A stretch of DNA of 64,000 bases from Lactifluus volemus (GCA_022376515.1 WTXI01000050.1:124001-188000), one strand, 5' to 3'; counted from the first letter of the stretch, positions 23,313 to 36,226 are shown. Program-made: numbers and translations. Notes: a model not told the origin generated them from the letters alone.

Positions 23313-24477
23313 AACAAGTACGAAGGTCTTAACGTATCAGTCAATGGATGAACACAGAAACACGGTTATTATACATGGAGATATTGATAAACATGTTCAC
23401 ATGGAAACACATATTCAAGACTTGCACAGCACGGCTATGGCCAAGAAAAGCTACACCTGGTGGATTACTAAGGGAGAAGAATAGAAGGTGTACATTGCTT
23501 GTGAATTCAGGAGAAGTGGAAAAGGGACCAGAGAAGGACAAGGAGGAAGGAAGAAGGTGGACAGATGAGCGGCGGCAGGGAGGAGGAAAACGCGTAGAAG
23601 TCCCGAGAACCGAGAGATCTAAGCGAGAGATAAGACGGAGGGGAATAACAGTGAGATCTTAAGGGAAGAAGGAAAACTGAGCGACTTAGAGAAACTTGAA
23701 GCAGACGAGATATTTCGAGAACAAGGGTGAGCAGCAACAATTTCGCTGGCTCCAAATGCACATTTCGCATAAGTATTTATACATTCGAGCCGTGTAATCG
23801 TGAACGCGCCAAAGTCGGGAAAACAAATAAGTTGCGATCTGAACGGGGACGAAGACTACGGACTGAAATCTAAGTAAAAGAGTCGTCAGAACTGAGATGA
23901 AGAAGAAGAAGGGGTGAAGGGTCTACAATCAAAGGGGGAACAAAGGGGAATGGGAGACTAATTATGAAGGGGGAAAAGGGAACATACAACCTTCAAAGTC
24001 GCGTGCACCCTCAGAATGCTTCACGGGATGCTCGCGGTCTCATCGAGAGGCCGTAAGTCCGTCGGACTAAAACGTGGGCGCAGCGCGAGTCACAGCACGC
24101 AGCCCGAGACAACTTGAAAGGGACATGGAAGACAACAAAAAGATACCAAACTGAGCAGACAATAAGAACGCGAGGCAAATTAAGACGAAACAGGAGACGA
24201 GGAGACACGAGACGAGTCAGAAACGAGAGGGAAGAAAGAGACACGCCGTGCAGCACGAGGCCGCAGAGGACGGTTCTAAGGCCGAGGTGTAAAAGCATCA
24301 TGGCCCGAGGGGAATTCGTGGCCCCTTTCATTACAACAATTTGGGACGAGACGACGAGTCAGGAGCCTTGAGAATTAGCCGGAAATCACGGCGAGACAGA
24401 AGAAACAGGGGAGGAATCGCGAGAGTGGTGAGAGATGCGTACTAGTCGAGATTTCGAGGCCAGCAACGTGGCTGTGC
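23313..24477. other. Purine-rich unique stretch between TIR element C and P3
   Basis: After the conserved tail of the TIR element (to about 23480), the plus strand becomes strongly purine-rich (many GAGA, GGAA and GAAG runs) to about 24470. It has no counterpart in the window. Frames at 24011-24331 and 23348-23662 are strand-biased low-complexity and not called. It abuts the altered 3' end of P3. Confidence 0.45.
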
Positions 24478-26961
24478 TCACATTGCCACTTGCTGAGTCT
24501 CAACAGCGAGGACCGGATTGAGGTGGGCATCCTTGAAGCGCCTGGTGTCGTGGAGGACTTTCATGATGAAGGAGATGGGGGTGACATAAGTCACATCGGA
24601 GGATTCAGTTCCGTAGTTGGTCCCACCAGTGATGATGCCACCAATACGGTTGAAGGCATCGGCGACACAAGAGCCTGAATCCCCCCCGGCAGAGAATGCA
24701 TTCGAGCTGGCGTCAGTGCGAAAAACTGGCCACTCCCTTGACACCCGTTCCCAGCCAGAGAAGTATGTGCGAGTATAGGATGATACATTATTGGCTGTTC
24801 CAATAGTTGTACCAGTCTTTGCCCCATTCTTGAACACAACCAAGCACAGGTCGCCGTTGAGATCTAGCATCGGCGGATTAGTAAGGTCCCTCTCGGGGAC
24901 TGTGCCTTGTAATTTGACAAGGCGGTCGGGGGGAAATTCGAAGGGGGTGGGATTGGAGCCGCGCAAGTACACCTTCTCCATGAATTGCTGGCGTGTGTAC
25001 TTATTGCCAATGTTGATGCTGTTGCCACGGTAGTTGTCTTTGTCCAATTTGCCTGTGTCAATCTTGATGACAGCGAGGTCCAGAGTAAATTCACCGGGTT
25101 CAGTGGAGAAGCTAATGGGAGGAGCCCAGACAAGCTCCCCAAAGACACGGTTCTCCTCCGCCCCCCAGTGCGTGGCAATGTTGTGATGCAAAAGTTTAAG
25201 TGCTTTCACTGCCTCATTCGCCTTCTGCAAAGCCTGGCCCGCCTCCTTGCGCTCCCCGACAGACTCGGGGTCGTCTGCATCCTTAACCAATGCAAGTCGT
25301 TCCATGGCATCGTTGATCTTGTAGCCCTCTTGTTCCTCGATTTCATCGTCGATGGCCTTAAGCCTCTCTTCAAAAACTTTGGTGCCAAGGACAATTACGT
25401 CTTCACGCGCTCTGCTGTTGTTCTTGCGCTCGTATTCGGTGTTGTCCCCGTCGATGGGGAGGATGACATGCCGGGCGGTGACAAGGTAGATGTCCTTGTC
25501 ATCGCCGCCAGCGCTGAGGTAAAAGCCACCAGTTCCCTTGGACAAAGGCCTGTTCTTAGTAGAAATTGGGATCCCGAGTGTCGCAGTGAATGGGTCTCGT
25601 GCACTGAACGTCGGATCAGATGGGGAGACTGGATCAAGGAACAGGCTATCGCCAGACAGTCTCATAACGCGAGACTCCCGGATTTCGACATGGTAGTCGC
25701 GGATGCCGTAACTGTCAATGATCGGGCGGCAGTTGAAGGCGACGACGCAGCCCTCCTCGAAACTAAGTGACCCTAACTCGACCCCAACCCAGACAATGGC
25801 CGGGCCAGAGGACTCTCCAGCATTGACAATCCGTAGTGCATCAAGGCTTGTCCAATTGACGCGCATTATGTTCAGCTCACGGCAAAGGCTATCGGCTAAA
25901 CCGTCATCCCAGGCTTTAGCGAGGGGGTGGTTGCCCAGCACCCTAATCTCTTTGAGGACAGTATAGGCCTCGGGACCAGTAGGATCTTCGAAGGGGCCGG
26001 GTCTGGTGGTAGCGATGAGGGGTGGTTCTGAGGGCAAGCCCTTGTAGTAGGTCTTAGACACAGCCTCAGTCACCACATATGGGGGGGTGGGGACGGGGTC
26101 CGATGGAGCGAGACATTCAGTGGCAGACTGAAGGTTGCCGAAAGGCTGAACATCAGACGAAGCGGTGGCTGTGGCTGTGGGAGAGGGGGGCTGCAGTGCC
26201 TCATCCTCCTCGCCTTCATGCAGATAGAAATACGGCGGCTGCGCGGGGTCAACTTGATGGGAAGGAGTGGACGTGGACTGGATCTGAGAAGGCCCGGGAG
26301 CATCCTTTCGAGCTTGCTGCACCATCCCCCTAAGAGAGGACGAATCCCTTCTGATATGGTGAGTACTCTGGAGATGATACTTCATTCTTCGCGTTCCAAC
26401 GAGTATCAAGTCACATTCAAGTTGAGGACATTTTCTCGGCTCAGAATGAACATCGTCTAAATGACGAGTGACGGCACTCTGCGAGTGAAATCCTCTGTGG
26501 CATAACCCACAATTGTAGGACTTTGCTGTCCAGATACTGTGAGCCGAAGCTGCGGATTGAGATTGCGAGGATTCACTCTGCTGTACTGGTGGAATTATGG
26601 GGCCATGATCACCCAAGGTGGGGACATCGTCTTCGGAGTCCCAGTCAAGGGCAGTGTTGTCTTCTATAGTTCATGAGGTCAGAATGAAAGAGGAATGATC
26701 GTTTGAGGCCGTCGAATGCTGCTTACCAGAGGTATCCATCGAGAGGGTATCATCATTCAAAGATGGAGTATCCATTTGTTGCAGATGTCCGGAGGATGAT
26801 GACCGGTGGTGTGGGGCTTCAACCGGCGGGGAGTATGGTACGCTCTGAGGTTGCTCGGGCAAGTGGGCGTCAAGGATTGTGCCAGTGGGACACACAGCTT
26901 GCGTGCTGGCAGTGAGTTGAGGTAATAGTGGAAGTATATGACAAGATGAAGACGGCGGCAC
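24478..26961 (-). CDS. C2H2 zinc-finger / trypsin-like serine protease fusion (P3)
   Basis: Exon 1 26727-26961 and exon 2 24478-26663 with a 63 bp GT-AG intron (26664-26726), phase 1; 806 residues from the GTG at 26961 (an upstream ATG exon was not found). The fingers are C130/C133/H146/H151 and C157/C162/H175/H180. The protease triad is intact: His in VTARHV (about 477), Asp in TLDLAVI (about 607), Ser in AGGDSGSC (about 741). A long charged insertion (KAIDDEIEEQEGYK...NEAVKALK) lies between His and Asp. Compared with P1 it has an extra linker segment after the fingers (YLHEGEEDEALQPPSP). Its last residues (LAVETQQVAM) differ from the RRKR end of P1 and P4, apparently because different DNA lies at the 3' junction. 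Role inferred: DNA-tethered protease; substrate unknown. Confidence 0.85.
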
Positions 26962-27342
26962 TACTGCGATAAGAACACGCTAATACTAGTAACTGGAATC
27001 GGAAGGAGCCTGCGCCTCAGCTTTTATCTACTACAGGCAAGACCTATGTTAGATAAGAATGTAAGAAGGTTTTGTTTGTATCGTACATGGAAAGGAAGGA
27101 CAAAGAATGTGTCAAAAGAAGACATGCAGAGCCACCTCATGGAGTTCGTACTAGTACTCAATGTTCAAAGAGCGAACAAAGACATTTGACCCAGCTCTCC
27201 ACTCTTTCATTTCCTTAAAAAGAAGCCATGACAAATCGTATCTCCATAAAACGAAGGTATTACAAATCTTATGCACTTATCATGCCACATGCATGTGTTG
27301 TTTATTCTTGTTGGCACGATATTGATTTTTGTGCCTCATCTT
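26962..27342. repeat. 5'-flank block of P3 and junction
   Basis: 26962-27180 is the conserved upstream block. The TIR element that follows this block at P1, P2 and P4 is missing here; after 27185 the sequence is unique, followed by a MITE fragment. Confidence 0.6.
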
Positions 27343-27420
27343 TTTCTGCTCGCAACAGCCAATCAGAGCCTGAGATATGGCGTGTGACATTGCGTGACTG
27401 ATCCGGGGGATCCGATAGGG
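27343..27420. mobile_element. MITE fragment
   Basis: CAACAGCCAATCAGAG...GTGACATTGCGTGACTGATCC is the reverse complement of the left part of the 15.9 kb MITE. Its outer end (about 27413-27425) is degenerate. It lies just outside the MULE. Confidence 0.55.
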
Positions 27421-27993
27421 TATAGTTACGGGAAAAAAGCCCCGGGCCGGTAAGTTACCGGTAAGCTACCTGTGTAATTGTCAAATGTTGGCTGTGTTGA
27501 TTAGCAAATATGATAAACTTTTACTGGAATTAATTAATTGACTGAATATTGTTTTAAGGGTGGTGCCGGGCAAAATGGGGGTAGCTCTGTCCCGGGACCG
27601 GCCCCGGGGATAGTCAGCGGTAACAAAAAAAATGATATCATACCACGTGATGGTAACGGTCACAGATACGTTCCCACGCGTCGGAGAACCCCGATATCAC
27701 GCACTCATGAATGTGACTGTCACCGTGACGTCCTGACGTGCCCTCCTCCTTAGTTAGTTAGTCCCTCCCGCCCCCGTACATTACCAATTATGGCTGGTAT
27801 AATTCGTTGTTAGGAATATGATAGATTCACGGCGATGTTAAAAAAAAATTGTCCCTGGACGGAGCACGAAGGAATGAAATCTTGTTTGCAATGCAAGCCA
27901 TTAACCTGGTAGTTGGTGCTCTGCAGAACAGATTGAAATTCATCTATTCACGACACGCATAAATAGGTGCTCATTCAACAACATCGATAGGCA

Positions 27994-29488
27994 ATGCCTG
28001 TACCGCCTCTAAGCCCTCTCTCACCTCTCAGCGTACTCTCTTCTTCACCTGTTACTCCCGCTATGTCAAACGCTGGCACGCCCAACACACCCCAGACTCC
28101 CTCTCGCAAGGTGTATAACCCTATCTTCAAGGAGTTGAAGAGGAGTCTTTGCAATGCAACGTTCATCGGGTCATTTGTGGGTGAAGGCCTTCCGCTGAAG
28201 CCAGTCCCATAGTAAGTCCAAGTTATCTTCCTACATGTGCATATGTACTTACACTTCAATACTACAGCCCTGAGGAGCCCAGTGGCGAGCGCGTCGCTGT
28301 GCATGATCTCAGCGCATACCACCAGAGGCGTTGTTGGGATATGCCGATGTGCTTCTGTGGGCTTCTCACTGGTAAAGACCATCCTGCCCGGTTTCATGTG
28401 CCGAAGTCTCTTCAGAGCCCCAACTACGGACGCCCTAGCATTATGTGTTCTACCTCGAGCTGCTCATACTGGGGTGAGCTATTGTACAAGCCATTTGACC
28501 ACTTCACTTACATTCTTTCCCAACAGTTGACTTGGAGAAGTTCATATTAGCGAATCCTAACACGCCGCGATGCATCTATCCTCTTCGAGATGGTAAGTAC
28601 AATCATCACAAATTAAGTATCTCACCAGATGATGCCTTTAGGGCTACGCTTGACTGCAAAGCAACTGTTGGGCTCACCTGATCCAGATGGGGAAGATCCC
28701 TACCCATGCGAAACACCTAGAAAGAATGGTCAGTGACAATTATACTTACAGTGGATCATCTCTAATCACACCCGTGCAGCTACTCACCTCGAGACTAAGG
28801 AGGAGGAAACGACGCCAACGATAACCAGTTCTCAGCTGCCCCAGGTCGAGGCTGAGGTGCTGCGACCATCTCAGGCCGGGTCTAGTTCCTACTCTGCGAT
28901 CGGAAGGTCTGACATGGAGCTGTTGGACTATGGGACACAGGCACGAAATTGTGAGTCCAAATTAATGAACAGAAACATCGAGAGTGCTTACAGTAGTATG
29001 CCCCAACAGTTCCCATCCCAGATGTCTTCACCACTACGAACTCTTTGCAACAGAATCTCGAAGCTGCGTTGAGGCCTGTAGATGTTGACAGCGCCCGGGC
29101 ATTGCTCCTGACGATCTTCGACCCCACCTGCCCAGGCATTTCGATCACAGAGTTTCTGCGTGTCGTCAGTCAGTGCCCTGTTTGCCACTTGTTGACATCG
29201 TCCAGTTTGATACACGCGCATCATTGCCCATCTCCCAGTGGGTCCGGTGAGCCCCAGGACACCAAGCGAGGTGGGGCCCAATACAACACCCGTAAACGCC
29301 GTATCATAGCAGTCCCGTCGTCAAGTGCCATTGGTATGGCACAACGAAACGATACTGGAGGCAGCCAAAATAAACGGAGAGCGTTAACCCGAGATCCCAC
29401 AGTCTTCATGTCTTCCGAGACAAAACCCGTATGCGAAACCTCACCAGAGCCGGTAGTCGTAATCGAGATCTCTTCAGATGAGGATTAG
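27994..29488 (+). CDS. GRF zinc-finger protein with C-terminal SUMO-interaction-like motif
   Basis: Six exons (27994-28211, 28268-28473, 28527-28592, 28642-28728, 28780-28950, 29010-29488) join in frame to 408 codons plus stop; all introns are GT-AG and about 50-60 bp. Exon 2 encodes MPMCFCG, then SPNYGRPSIMCSTSSCSYW, spaced like the GRF zinc finger (CxCG ... GR ... C ... C-x-aromatic-W) found in nucleic-acid-binding proteins such as DNA repair and topoisomerase factors. Near the C-terminus CPVCHLLTSSSLIHAHHC may bind a second zinc. The protein ends PVVVIEISSDED, a hydrophobic core plus acidic Ser/Asp tail typical of SUMO-interaction motifs. It is a passenger gene inside the MULE; a nuclear role assisting or regulating the element is plausible but unproven. 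Confidence 0.75.
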
Positions 29489-29738
29489 TGACCCTGAGAT
29501 CAGTGTTATACCAGCGCTGTACTTAGCAAACAAAGTCTCGCACGATACCTAAATTAATTATATCAGTGTTGGTCCATACAAATATGCGAAATGAAACATA
29601 CCTTTGTTTGTAGTGTTTCCTGCCTGCACGCCATCGGGACTTAAGTGGCGTGAATAGACAGTAAAGTGGCGAGTACCATGAGAGCCCACATCAAACAGCA
29701 CAAATCAAATGGATTGAGTAGAAAGCAAAAACGTCCAA

Positions 29739-31820
29739 TTAGAAACAAAACATGCGTTTCAAAGTATGCAGCGAATCAAAAAGGTCCAAAAGGTCCTGTC
29801 GCAAATTTCTTTCTGTGCCTCGAGCAACAGGGCCCAGCAAGTATAGGGGGATGTAATAGGAAGGAAGGGTAGTAGCCGAGACGCGTAATAAATGTGTGGA
29901 TGAAAAAGTGAGGAGATGCACTGCGAGCTTGTAAAAGTCCTTCTGTGAAAGTTTGTTGATACCCATGGTCCTGACGTCCGTAAAACTACCCCAATCCCAC
30001 GCATCAAACCCATCCCATTCCATTACCACTTCCCTCAGGCAGCGCAGCCAAGTTCTCCATGCCGTCTTATCCTCAAAGAAGCCCGACTTGACGCCGCCAT
30101 TCCGGATTGGGCCCCACATGTCGGTCATGCCGTCGACGGAAGACAATCGCCCCCCATAATCCCATCGCTTTGCTTGATCCAGTGGAAACTGGAGGCGATC
30201 CATTTCCCTGATCTCTTCCAGCGCATGATTCAAGTTGAGATGGTAGAGGATAGTCTGACGGACATCGACGTCATCCGCAGTATCCATCTCAACTTCACAG
30301 TTGCAAGCGAGAAGTGAAGTGGGATCGGCCCCATGTTCAGTAATGGCGGTATTCGTTGTCTCAGTAAAACACAGGGGCCCGCTGTAGATCCAGAACTTGG
30401 TGGGGTCGTAACTTGATGTACGCGAGGGGTCATTGGAATCTGGCTTGGGCCACATGGACTTCCAATAGGTGTGACCTAAAATGGACCTCCACTCCGCCGT
30501 AGTAAGGCCAGGGAGTCCATCTACTGTACGCATTGAAAGTTCACGGCGCAGAAGGAGATAGTGGTAGTAGAATGTCCGCTGGTTCTCTTCCTTAGCACCC
30601 CAAAAGAGGTGGAGTGGCGGGAATGCAAAGCGGCGTGGTGACTGTGCCTGGGCCATATTTAAGGGATTGACATAAAACATGGCTCGATCCCATATCTCCT
30701 GTCGTTTGGGGAACCAGACCGGCGCAGAATCTACAACCTTGCTGCGGCGCAGCTCCAGGTTGTTGGATGAGTGGGGTTGAGCAGCTTGCCACATTTTAGC
30801 CCGCTTTGCGCTCCGGCCGTCTATGAGAAAGACATAAGTGTGAGCAGCAGGTGATGAAGCGATACAAACTAACCTTCATCATGGTGCTGATTTTCCACTT
30901 TCTCCAAGCGTCGCTTGTGGCCCTCCGTCGGGTTGAAGGGGTCCAAGCGATCAGCATATCCCCGAGCAGCGGTCTCAAATTCAGCAAGACTATTTTCCAC
31001 GTGCGGGGGATAGTACCAGTGTGGGAGGGAGTGGAGCAGTGGTCGAAGCGTCATCGGTTCTGTCTTTGACAGGGAGCGGGGTGACAGTTGAATCCGCTTC
31101 CGAGGATCCAAAGAGTAGGTGGCAGAGGGGATGAGGAGGAAGGAAGCAACAGACCACTGCACATGCCTAGCATAACGTTCTTCGTCATAGAATATTGCAC
31201 CCCGCGTGGGTGCACGAAAAGGGGGTCTAGATTCTTCTGCCTTGAAGTCCACCCACCAATCGGCAAAGGCGAAGAGTTCGATGAGAGAACGCTGGGCATT
31301 CCTGAAGACTTCCACAAAGTCTCGCCAAGCGTCAAATTCGCGTTCGAGACGATCGACGACCTCAAAGGCCCGGGCGTAAGCTTTTCGTGGATGCTGGACA
31401 GATGAGAGGCAAGGGGAAGATCTAATTTCATGGAATGGCATCTCTACCGCCGCCTTGGCACCTTCCAACTTGGCTCTGAGGTCATCCAGCACCTCAGGCT
31501 GAACGAGATGAGTGTTGGTTTTCGATACGTGAGGCCTCCACATCTTCTTGTCCACCGCACAACGAAGGATGTCACGGGGGGGGGTTGCGAGGGGGGAGCC
31601 GAATCCATGGGAGATAAGGAAATTCAGGGTGAAAAGGCTGCGGGTAGAGCGTCCATTCATGCTCGGCCCACAAGCCATCCACCCTGACAACAGGAGCGGT
31701 CCGCGGCGGGGGAGAGGGGATGGAGTCAACGTTGGCGGCCAGCATGACATGGCCCGGACGCCAGTCATCGGCAGAAGCCCAGAACTCGTAGGGTACAGAC
31801 GGGGGTTGAGGAGAAGACAT
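29739..31820 (-). pseudogene. Uncharacterised MULE passenger protein with one-base frameshift
   Basis: The ATG at 31820 opens with SSPQPPSVPYEFWASADDW and reads to LPPRNPPP, where a nine-C run (plus-strand G9, 31576-31584) shifts the frame. Removing one C continues directly into RDILRCAVDKKMWRPHV. A 53 bp GT-AG intron (30821-30873) then joins exon 2 (29739-30820). The remainder is open: a helical middle (LEREFDAWRDFVEVF), HWYYPPHVENSLAEFE, RRLEKVENQ, SAPVWFPKRQEIW, FPPLHLFWGAKEE and GLTTAEWRSILGHTYW. I recognise the style of uncharacterised agaricomycete proteins but no named domain. Apart from the homopolymer the ~690 residues look intact, so a sequencing error or a polymorphic or young inactivation is possible. 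Not an enzyme that can be named. Confidence 0.6.
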
Positions 31821-33096
31821 GAGAATACTGCTCTTGGTTTCAGCCTAGCGATCGCACAAAGTGTCGACGAACACATACCGTGAAATAATATATGCAGTTG
31901 TAGCGAGGAAAATTTTGACGTGGTGAAGATACTACTTTGCTTTCAGCCTAGCAGTCGCACAAAGCATTCACGAACACTTACCGTGAAAAAAAAAAAGGCA
32001 GTCGTAGCAAGGAAATTTTTGACGCAGTGCAGGACCCGAGGGGGAAGATCGAAGGACTTGGAGACGCAAGACGGAAAGAGGGGGTGCAACAAATGATCCA
32101 CCCCGAAGTCACCAGACAACGTGTCAAGGCAACTCAAGAGTAGTCCCGTGCGGACTGTGTGAACCGTGAGACGTGTTGAAGACTTGAAGACGCAGGACGG
32201 AAAGAGGGGGTGCAACAAATGATCCACCCCGAAGTCACCAGACAACGTGTCAAGGCAACTCGAGAGCAGTTCCGTGCGGACTGTGTGAACCGTGAGATGT
32301 GTCGAAATTGCAAGTGTTACGGAGAGGGGCAGGGTGACGTGAATTATGAAATGAAGGACAACTTGAAGTCGAAGAGTTGCAGGTGCGGGAGGAGGAAAAG
32401 GGATTGAAATGACGATGTGAAGTGTTGTACGACTTAACGTTTGAAATTTTGAACGTCTGAACATTCGAACATTCGAACATTCGAACTCCGCTTGAGCCGC
32501 GACCGTGAGATAGCTGGGGCAATGTTATCCACGCTATGACGGAACTAATATTATCCACGCTATGACGGAACTTCTCGCCTTCATGTCTATCTCTTCACTT
32601 AGTCGGAGTCTACGATGTCCTTCCGCACAGCTTCCATCTCGAGCAGTCACGACTCGTTGTCAGACTGCCTCGGGTGGAAAGCCTGTTGCACCCCCTCCCC
32701 TAGCTGGAAGCCTCGACGATGCACACACAAGTTCCCGCTCACTTGGCCACGTTCGCACAGCGCCTATTCCGAGCAATCTTGGCGAGTTGTCTGATTGTCT
32801 TGAATAGAATGTCTGTTGCACCCCACCTCCCTACCCCTATCCCCGGACGCCTCGAGGACAGCAGGACAAGTCACACTTCCCACGTCTGCACGGCGCCATC
32901 TGAGGGCAGCCTCGACACATTGTCTGGCTGTCTAGGAGGGATGTCTGTTGCCCACTCCCTCTCTCCTTCGCGGTCTCTCTACATTTCGGACAAGTATCAA
33001 AAGAAACCTTTTCTGGGTATATTTGCGGTATGTATTCCTCCTTCCTCCTCCTCCTCCTCCTCCTCCTCCTCCGTATCGCATAACCCTTTGATCATT
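31821..33096. repeat. Direct tandem duplications and simple repeats inside the MULE
   Basis: Three direct duplications: ~105 bp units at 31845-32030 (GTCGACGAACA / ATTCACGAACA variants), ~130 bp units at 32050-32300 (sharing CGGAAAGAGGGGGTGCAACA), and a short CGCTATGACGGAACT pair at 32530-32570. A CATTCGAA microsatellite lies at 32461-32485 and a TCC run at 33036-33071. Degenerate repeats with TGTCTGTTGCACCCC occur at 32640-32960. No protein is supported. Confidence 0.65.
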
Positions 33097-36000
33097 TCAG
33101 AACGTCTTGCGTGACTTTTTGCGTATTTGCTTGACCTCTGGGGAAGGGGGGAGTGGCCTGATTTTCCTTTGTGGGGTTGTGACGCGCTGGACCTCTTTTG
33201 TTTCAGGGTTTCGGGTATCGTAAGTCTCCGTTTCGACTTTCTGTTGAGACTTGATCTTGAGTTGATTGTGCACCTTTTGCATGATCGTTTCAAGGGTTTG
33301 AACGTCGTCTGTCCTCTCGATTGTCGCCAATTCACAGATATTCGTGTGGATGTCGTACAACCTCGGGATAACGGCTTTGATATCGAACGCGAGGCGCTGA
33401 TTGAGTTGGGTAGTAACGCCAAGTATATTGCTTCTTTGCTAATCCATCTTTAGAATCAGTTCAACCCTGGTAAGATCGGGGAGGACTACCTGTGACATAT
33501 CATCATCGTGGCACGCATCATCGCCACTCTCGGCGTCGTCCTGTGGGCCATCAACATCGGAGTCCGTATCGACCGAGCGCATTTGAGCCGCAATCTCAAA
33601 TTCCGAGTTCAGGAGGGTTGGTACGTTCCCAAATTCCATTTCTAGCGGTATTTCCGGGAGGGCTGATGGTACCATAGTAGGTGGTGGCGTTGGGTTTGCA
33701 TAGCCGTTGGGATATAGGCTCATAGAAACAGGTTGAGTAGGTGGATCAACTCGGTCTTCGAGGACAGCGTGCTTATCCTGTGCCTCCCGCAGAGATGCAG
33801 GAAATTTGTCAACGCAGGTTACCTGTCGTATCTCCATCTGATAGCGGACATGTCGTCGCAGTGCCCGCAGGTGCTTGCATGCTCCCCCACGCTTCAGCCA
33901 GTCAGGGCAGGTACACGTGGCGGTGCCCTCTAAATTGTAGGTGAGCCAATACCGCTCATGTGATGGATCATCAGGATTGCTTGATGATGTTGCGCAGGTT
34001 GCCCAGACCTCGGTTGGGTGGCTACTAGGAATTATCAAGAGTTGCCTTCCTTGAAGGATCCCGGTGGCCAGACCATCTCGGCGAATGTCCTCTTCAAACC
34101 ACAAAAATGGCGCTGATGTGTTGTTGGTGAGCGTCCCCCCAGACTCACACTTCCTCGACGGCATTACACCCCCGGCGGCGGTGGCAAATCGAGCAGCTTT
34201 CCATGCATCTGCATTATCTCGTTGACGGACCTGAGCGTATAGATAGGGTAGGATGTGTCGGACAAGATGAAAAACCAGGACGTCGAACCGAAGCCGGTTT
34301 CCGGAGTGCTGCCATTGAGGCAAGTACTTCTTCTTGATTATCCTATTGAGAACCTCTAGGTGATTTGTCGTCGGGAGCACTCCCTCGACGGGGATTCCAA
34401 GGCGTGATGCCGCTTTGATTCGTCCATGGAGCGACCAGGACTGCCATAGCTCCTCTTTCATCCAGTAATTGCACAGATACGTCAGGTATGTCATACTTCC
34501 ATTAATGGTTATCATGCTACTGTCATCAACCACTAGGCTGAGCAAGTGGCTGCGTTCTGTGTGGATGAGCGACATGGCACTTTGATAAGTGGTGCTGCGT
34601 AGTAAACTTATGTTAAGGTAAGTGTTATGGCTATCCGCATATGCCCATGAGAAAGACCTGACTTACGACAACTCTAGACTCCGCAGGCGCTCAATAACAT
34701 GCGCACTCAGGGAACTGTCCCTCTTCAGCATAGCTTGCCGCTTGTTAGACCAACATTGCCGCATGTGGAACTTGCACAGCAAGAGCACTATGGAAGGCCA
34801 GGTGTATGTCAAAGCGCCTCGCTCCTTGACATCAGTGTCTGTGATGGCCACTCGTGGCTCAAACACGCGGTTCCTAGCTGACTCACGGGAAGACAGCCAA
34901 TCTTTCCAGGTTTTGAGAAGGTGAGTGAGAACTTGCATGTCGTATCCGGCATGAGTTGCAAGGACCCCCGCAGGCGCAGAAAACAGAAACATCGCGACGG
35001 GTAAGCCTTTCCCCTGGTGATCTAACCCCATTGCGATCCAAAGTAGCAGTCTTGATGAGGAGACACCAAATGTACCATCGAGGATGAGCTGTGAGTCGTG
35101 GACATAGGACCACGCTGCGTCCTCCATCTCCTTTGTTGATATAAACACTTCAAATCGATCGCTGTGCTGGACTCTTGCGCTGTAGTGGAATACAGATTTA
35201 GCAATGTCTTTATTGAAGTCAGGAGAGTGGGGATTCATCCAGTTATGAACGTTATCTTCTGCGTGCTTCATGATATTGATCCCTTGAGATCTATAATGCA
35301 GGACATATAGATGTCGGAAATCTGTTTTTTGGAGGTTAAATCGATAGTTTGCCTGGGATGGGTGAGTTGATTGCTGATCGCGATACTCTTGCTGATGGCA
35401 CATGTCTAGGTTTCGTCTTTGAATGGCGGTGATACTGCAATCAAGATATAATGAGCTTATCTCGATGCAATTGTATTTGGTACGTACTTGGCTCCTTCCT
35501 TCAGTTGTTCTAATGCAACTTCGAAAACATGAGGATGTAGTGGTACGGGTGGCAGTCGCTTCATTATGCCAGTTTGGCATCCGAGATTATGCTCGAAGTA
35601 GCCGATAATGCGACCTATCCGACCCGATGATATCTCATATGTGACGTCGGCGTGAGCCAAGCATCCGGTGAAGTCGTATGGTGCACATCGTGTCGTTGTG
35701 AGTTGATGTGATTTCTTTTGTTTAGCTTCCTGACGAGCTTCAGTGTTGTACCCACAACTGCTATAGGGGGACAATTGATGATGTTCCATTAATTATGCAA
35801 GTGCGTAAATAAAGTACCATTGGAATAGTATGCGCGCAGCTTTGCCCTTCTTTGATTCCCAATTTAATGACCAGACTTTCATCCAGTGTCGCTCAAGCTG
35901 CTTCAAACTCCCTTCATCAAGGCCATTACGGGAAAGTAGGTCATTTGCTGATGTTTGTGAAGTAGTGCAGTCCGAGAATGTCTGACGGATGACCAGCCCT

Positions 36001-36226
36001 TCATCGTGAAGTCTTTGTATCGCTTGGGCTTGTGTCGCATTACACCAAAGACTCTGAATGGATACCTACATGTGTATAGCCGTGTAAGAACCATTTGTCA
36101 TGTATACGCGTTATTATGACACACCTTGACATTATCACGCCATGAATCCCCTATAATGGGCTGAGTGTCTGGCATGATGGCTACGAGGGTAGGGGGGACT
36201 TCACACAGGTGAGATAACGTAGACAT
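33097..36226 (-). CDS. MULE transposase with SWIM zinc finger
   Basis: Six exons: 36125-36226, 35818-36065, 35488-35760, 34667-35434, 33490-34594, 33097-33438. All five introns are GT-AG and 51-72 bp, and the sum is exactly 946 codons (945 aa). The start is the ATG at 36226; a longer open frame lies upstream. Catalytic signature of the Mutator-like transposase fold: Asp in LILDGTFG (about 327), Asp in AITDTD (about 407), the CKFHMRQCW motif, and Glu in TTNHLEVLNR (about 544). A SWIM zinc finger, CTCPDW...GACKH (C691, C693, C703, H705), follows. The last intron (33439-33489) removes an in-frame TAG at its 3' end and adds a basic C-terminal exon. The N-terminal exons are Cys/His-containing and could bind DNA. 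All key residues are present, so it is probably functional. It moves DNA between the terminal inverted repeats. Confidence 0.85.

Noticed and set aside
23173..23484. 103-codon frame with KHRNTVILHG-like variants in several TIR-element copies
   Set aside because: Similar sequence recurs, but frame and start vary between copies and no known protein fits; treated as part of the element border.
24985..25770. 261-codon open frame on the plus strand, and similar ones at 7314-7916 and 38129-38767
   Set aside because: Exactly antisense to the protease domain in all three copies; the frames follow from the codon use of the real gene and show no domain.
32041..32300. Repeats near 32.0-32.3 kb considered as a CRISPR-like array
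   Set aside because: Only two long direct units, no regular short repeats and spacers, and the genome is eukaryotic.
33439..34575. Transposase first read as ending at the TAG at 33439
   Set aside because: A 51 bp GT-AG intron whose last bases are that TAG restores a 113-codon basic C-terminal exon in the same frame, and the exon sum becomes a whole number of codons.
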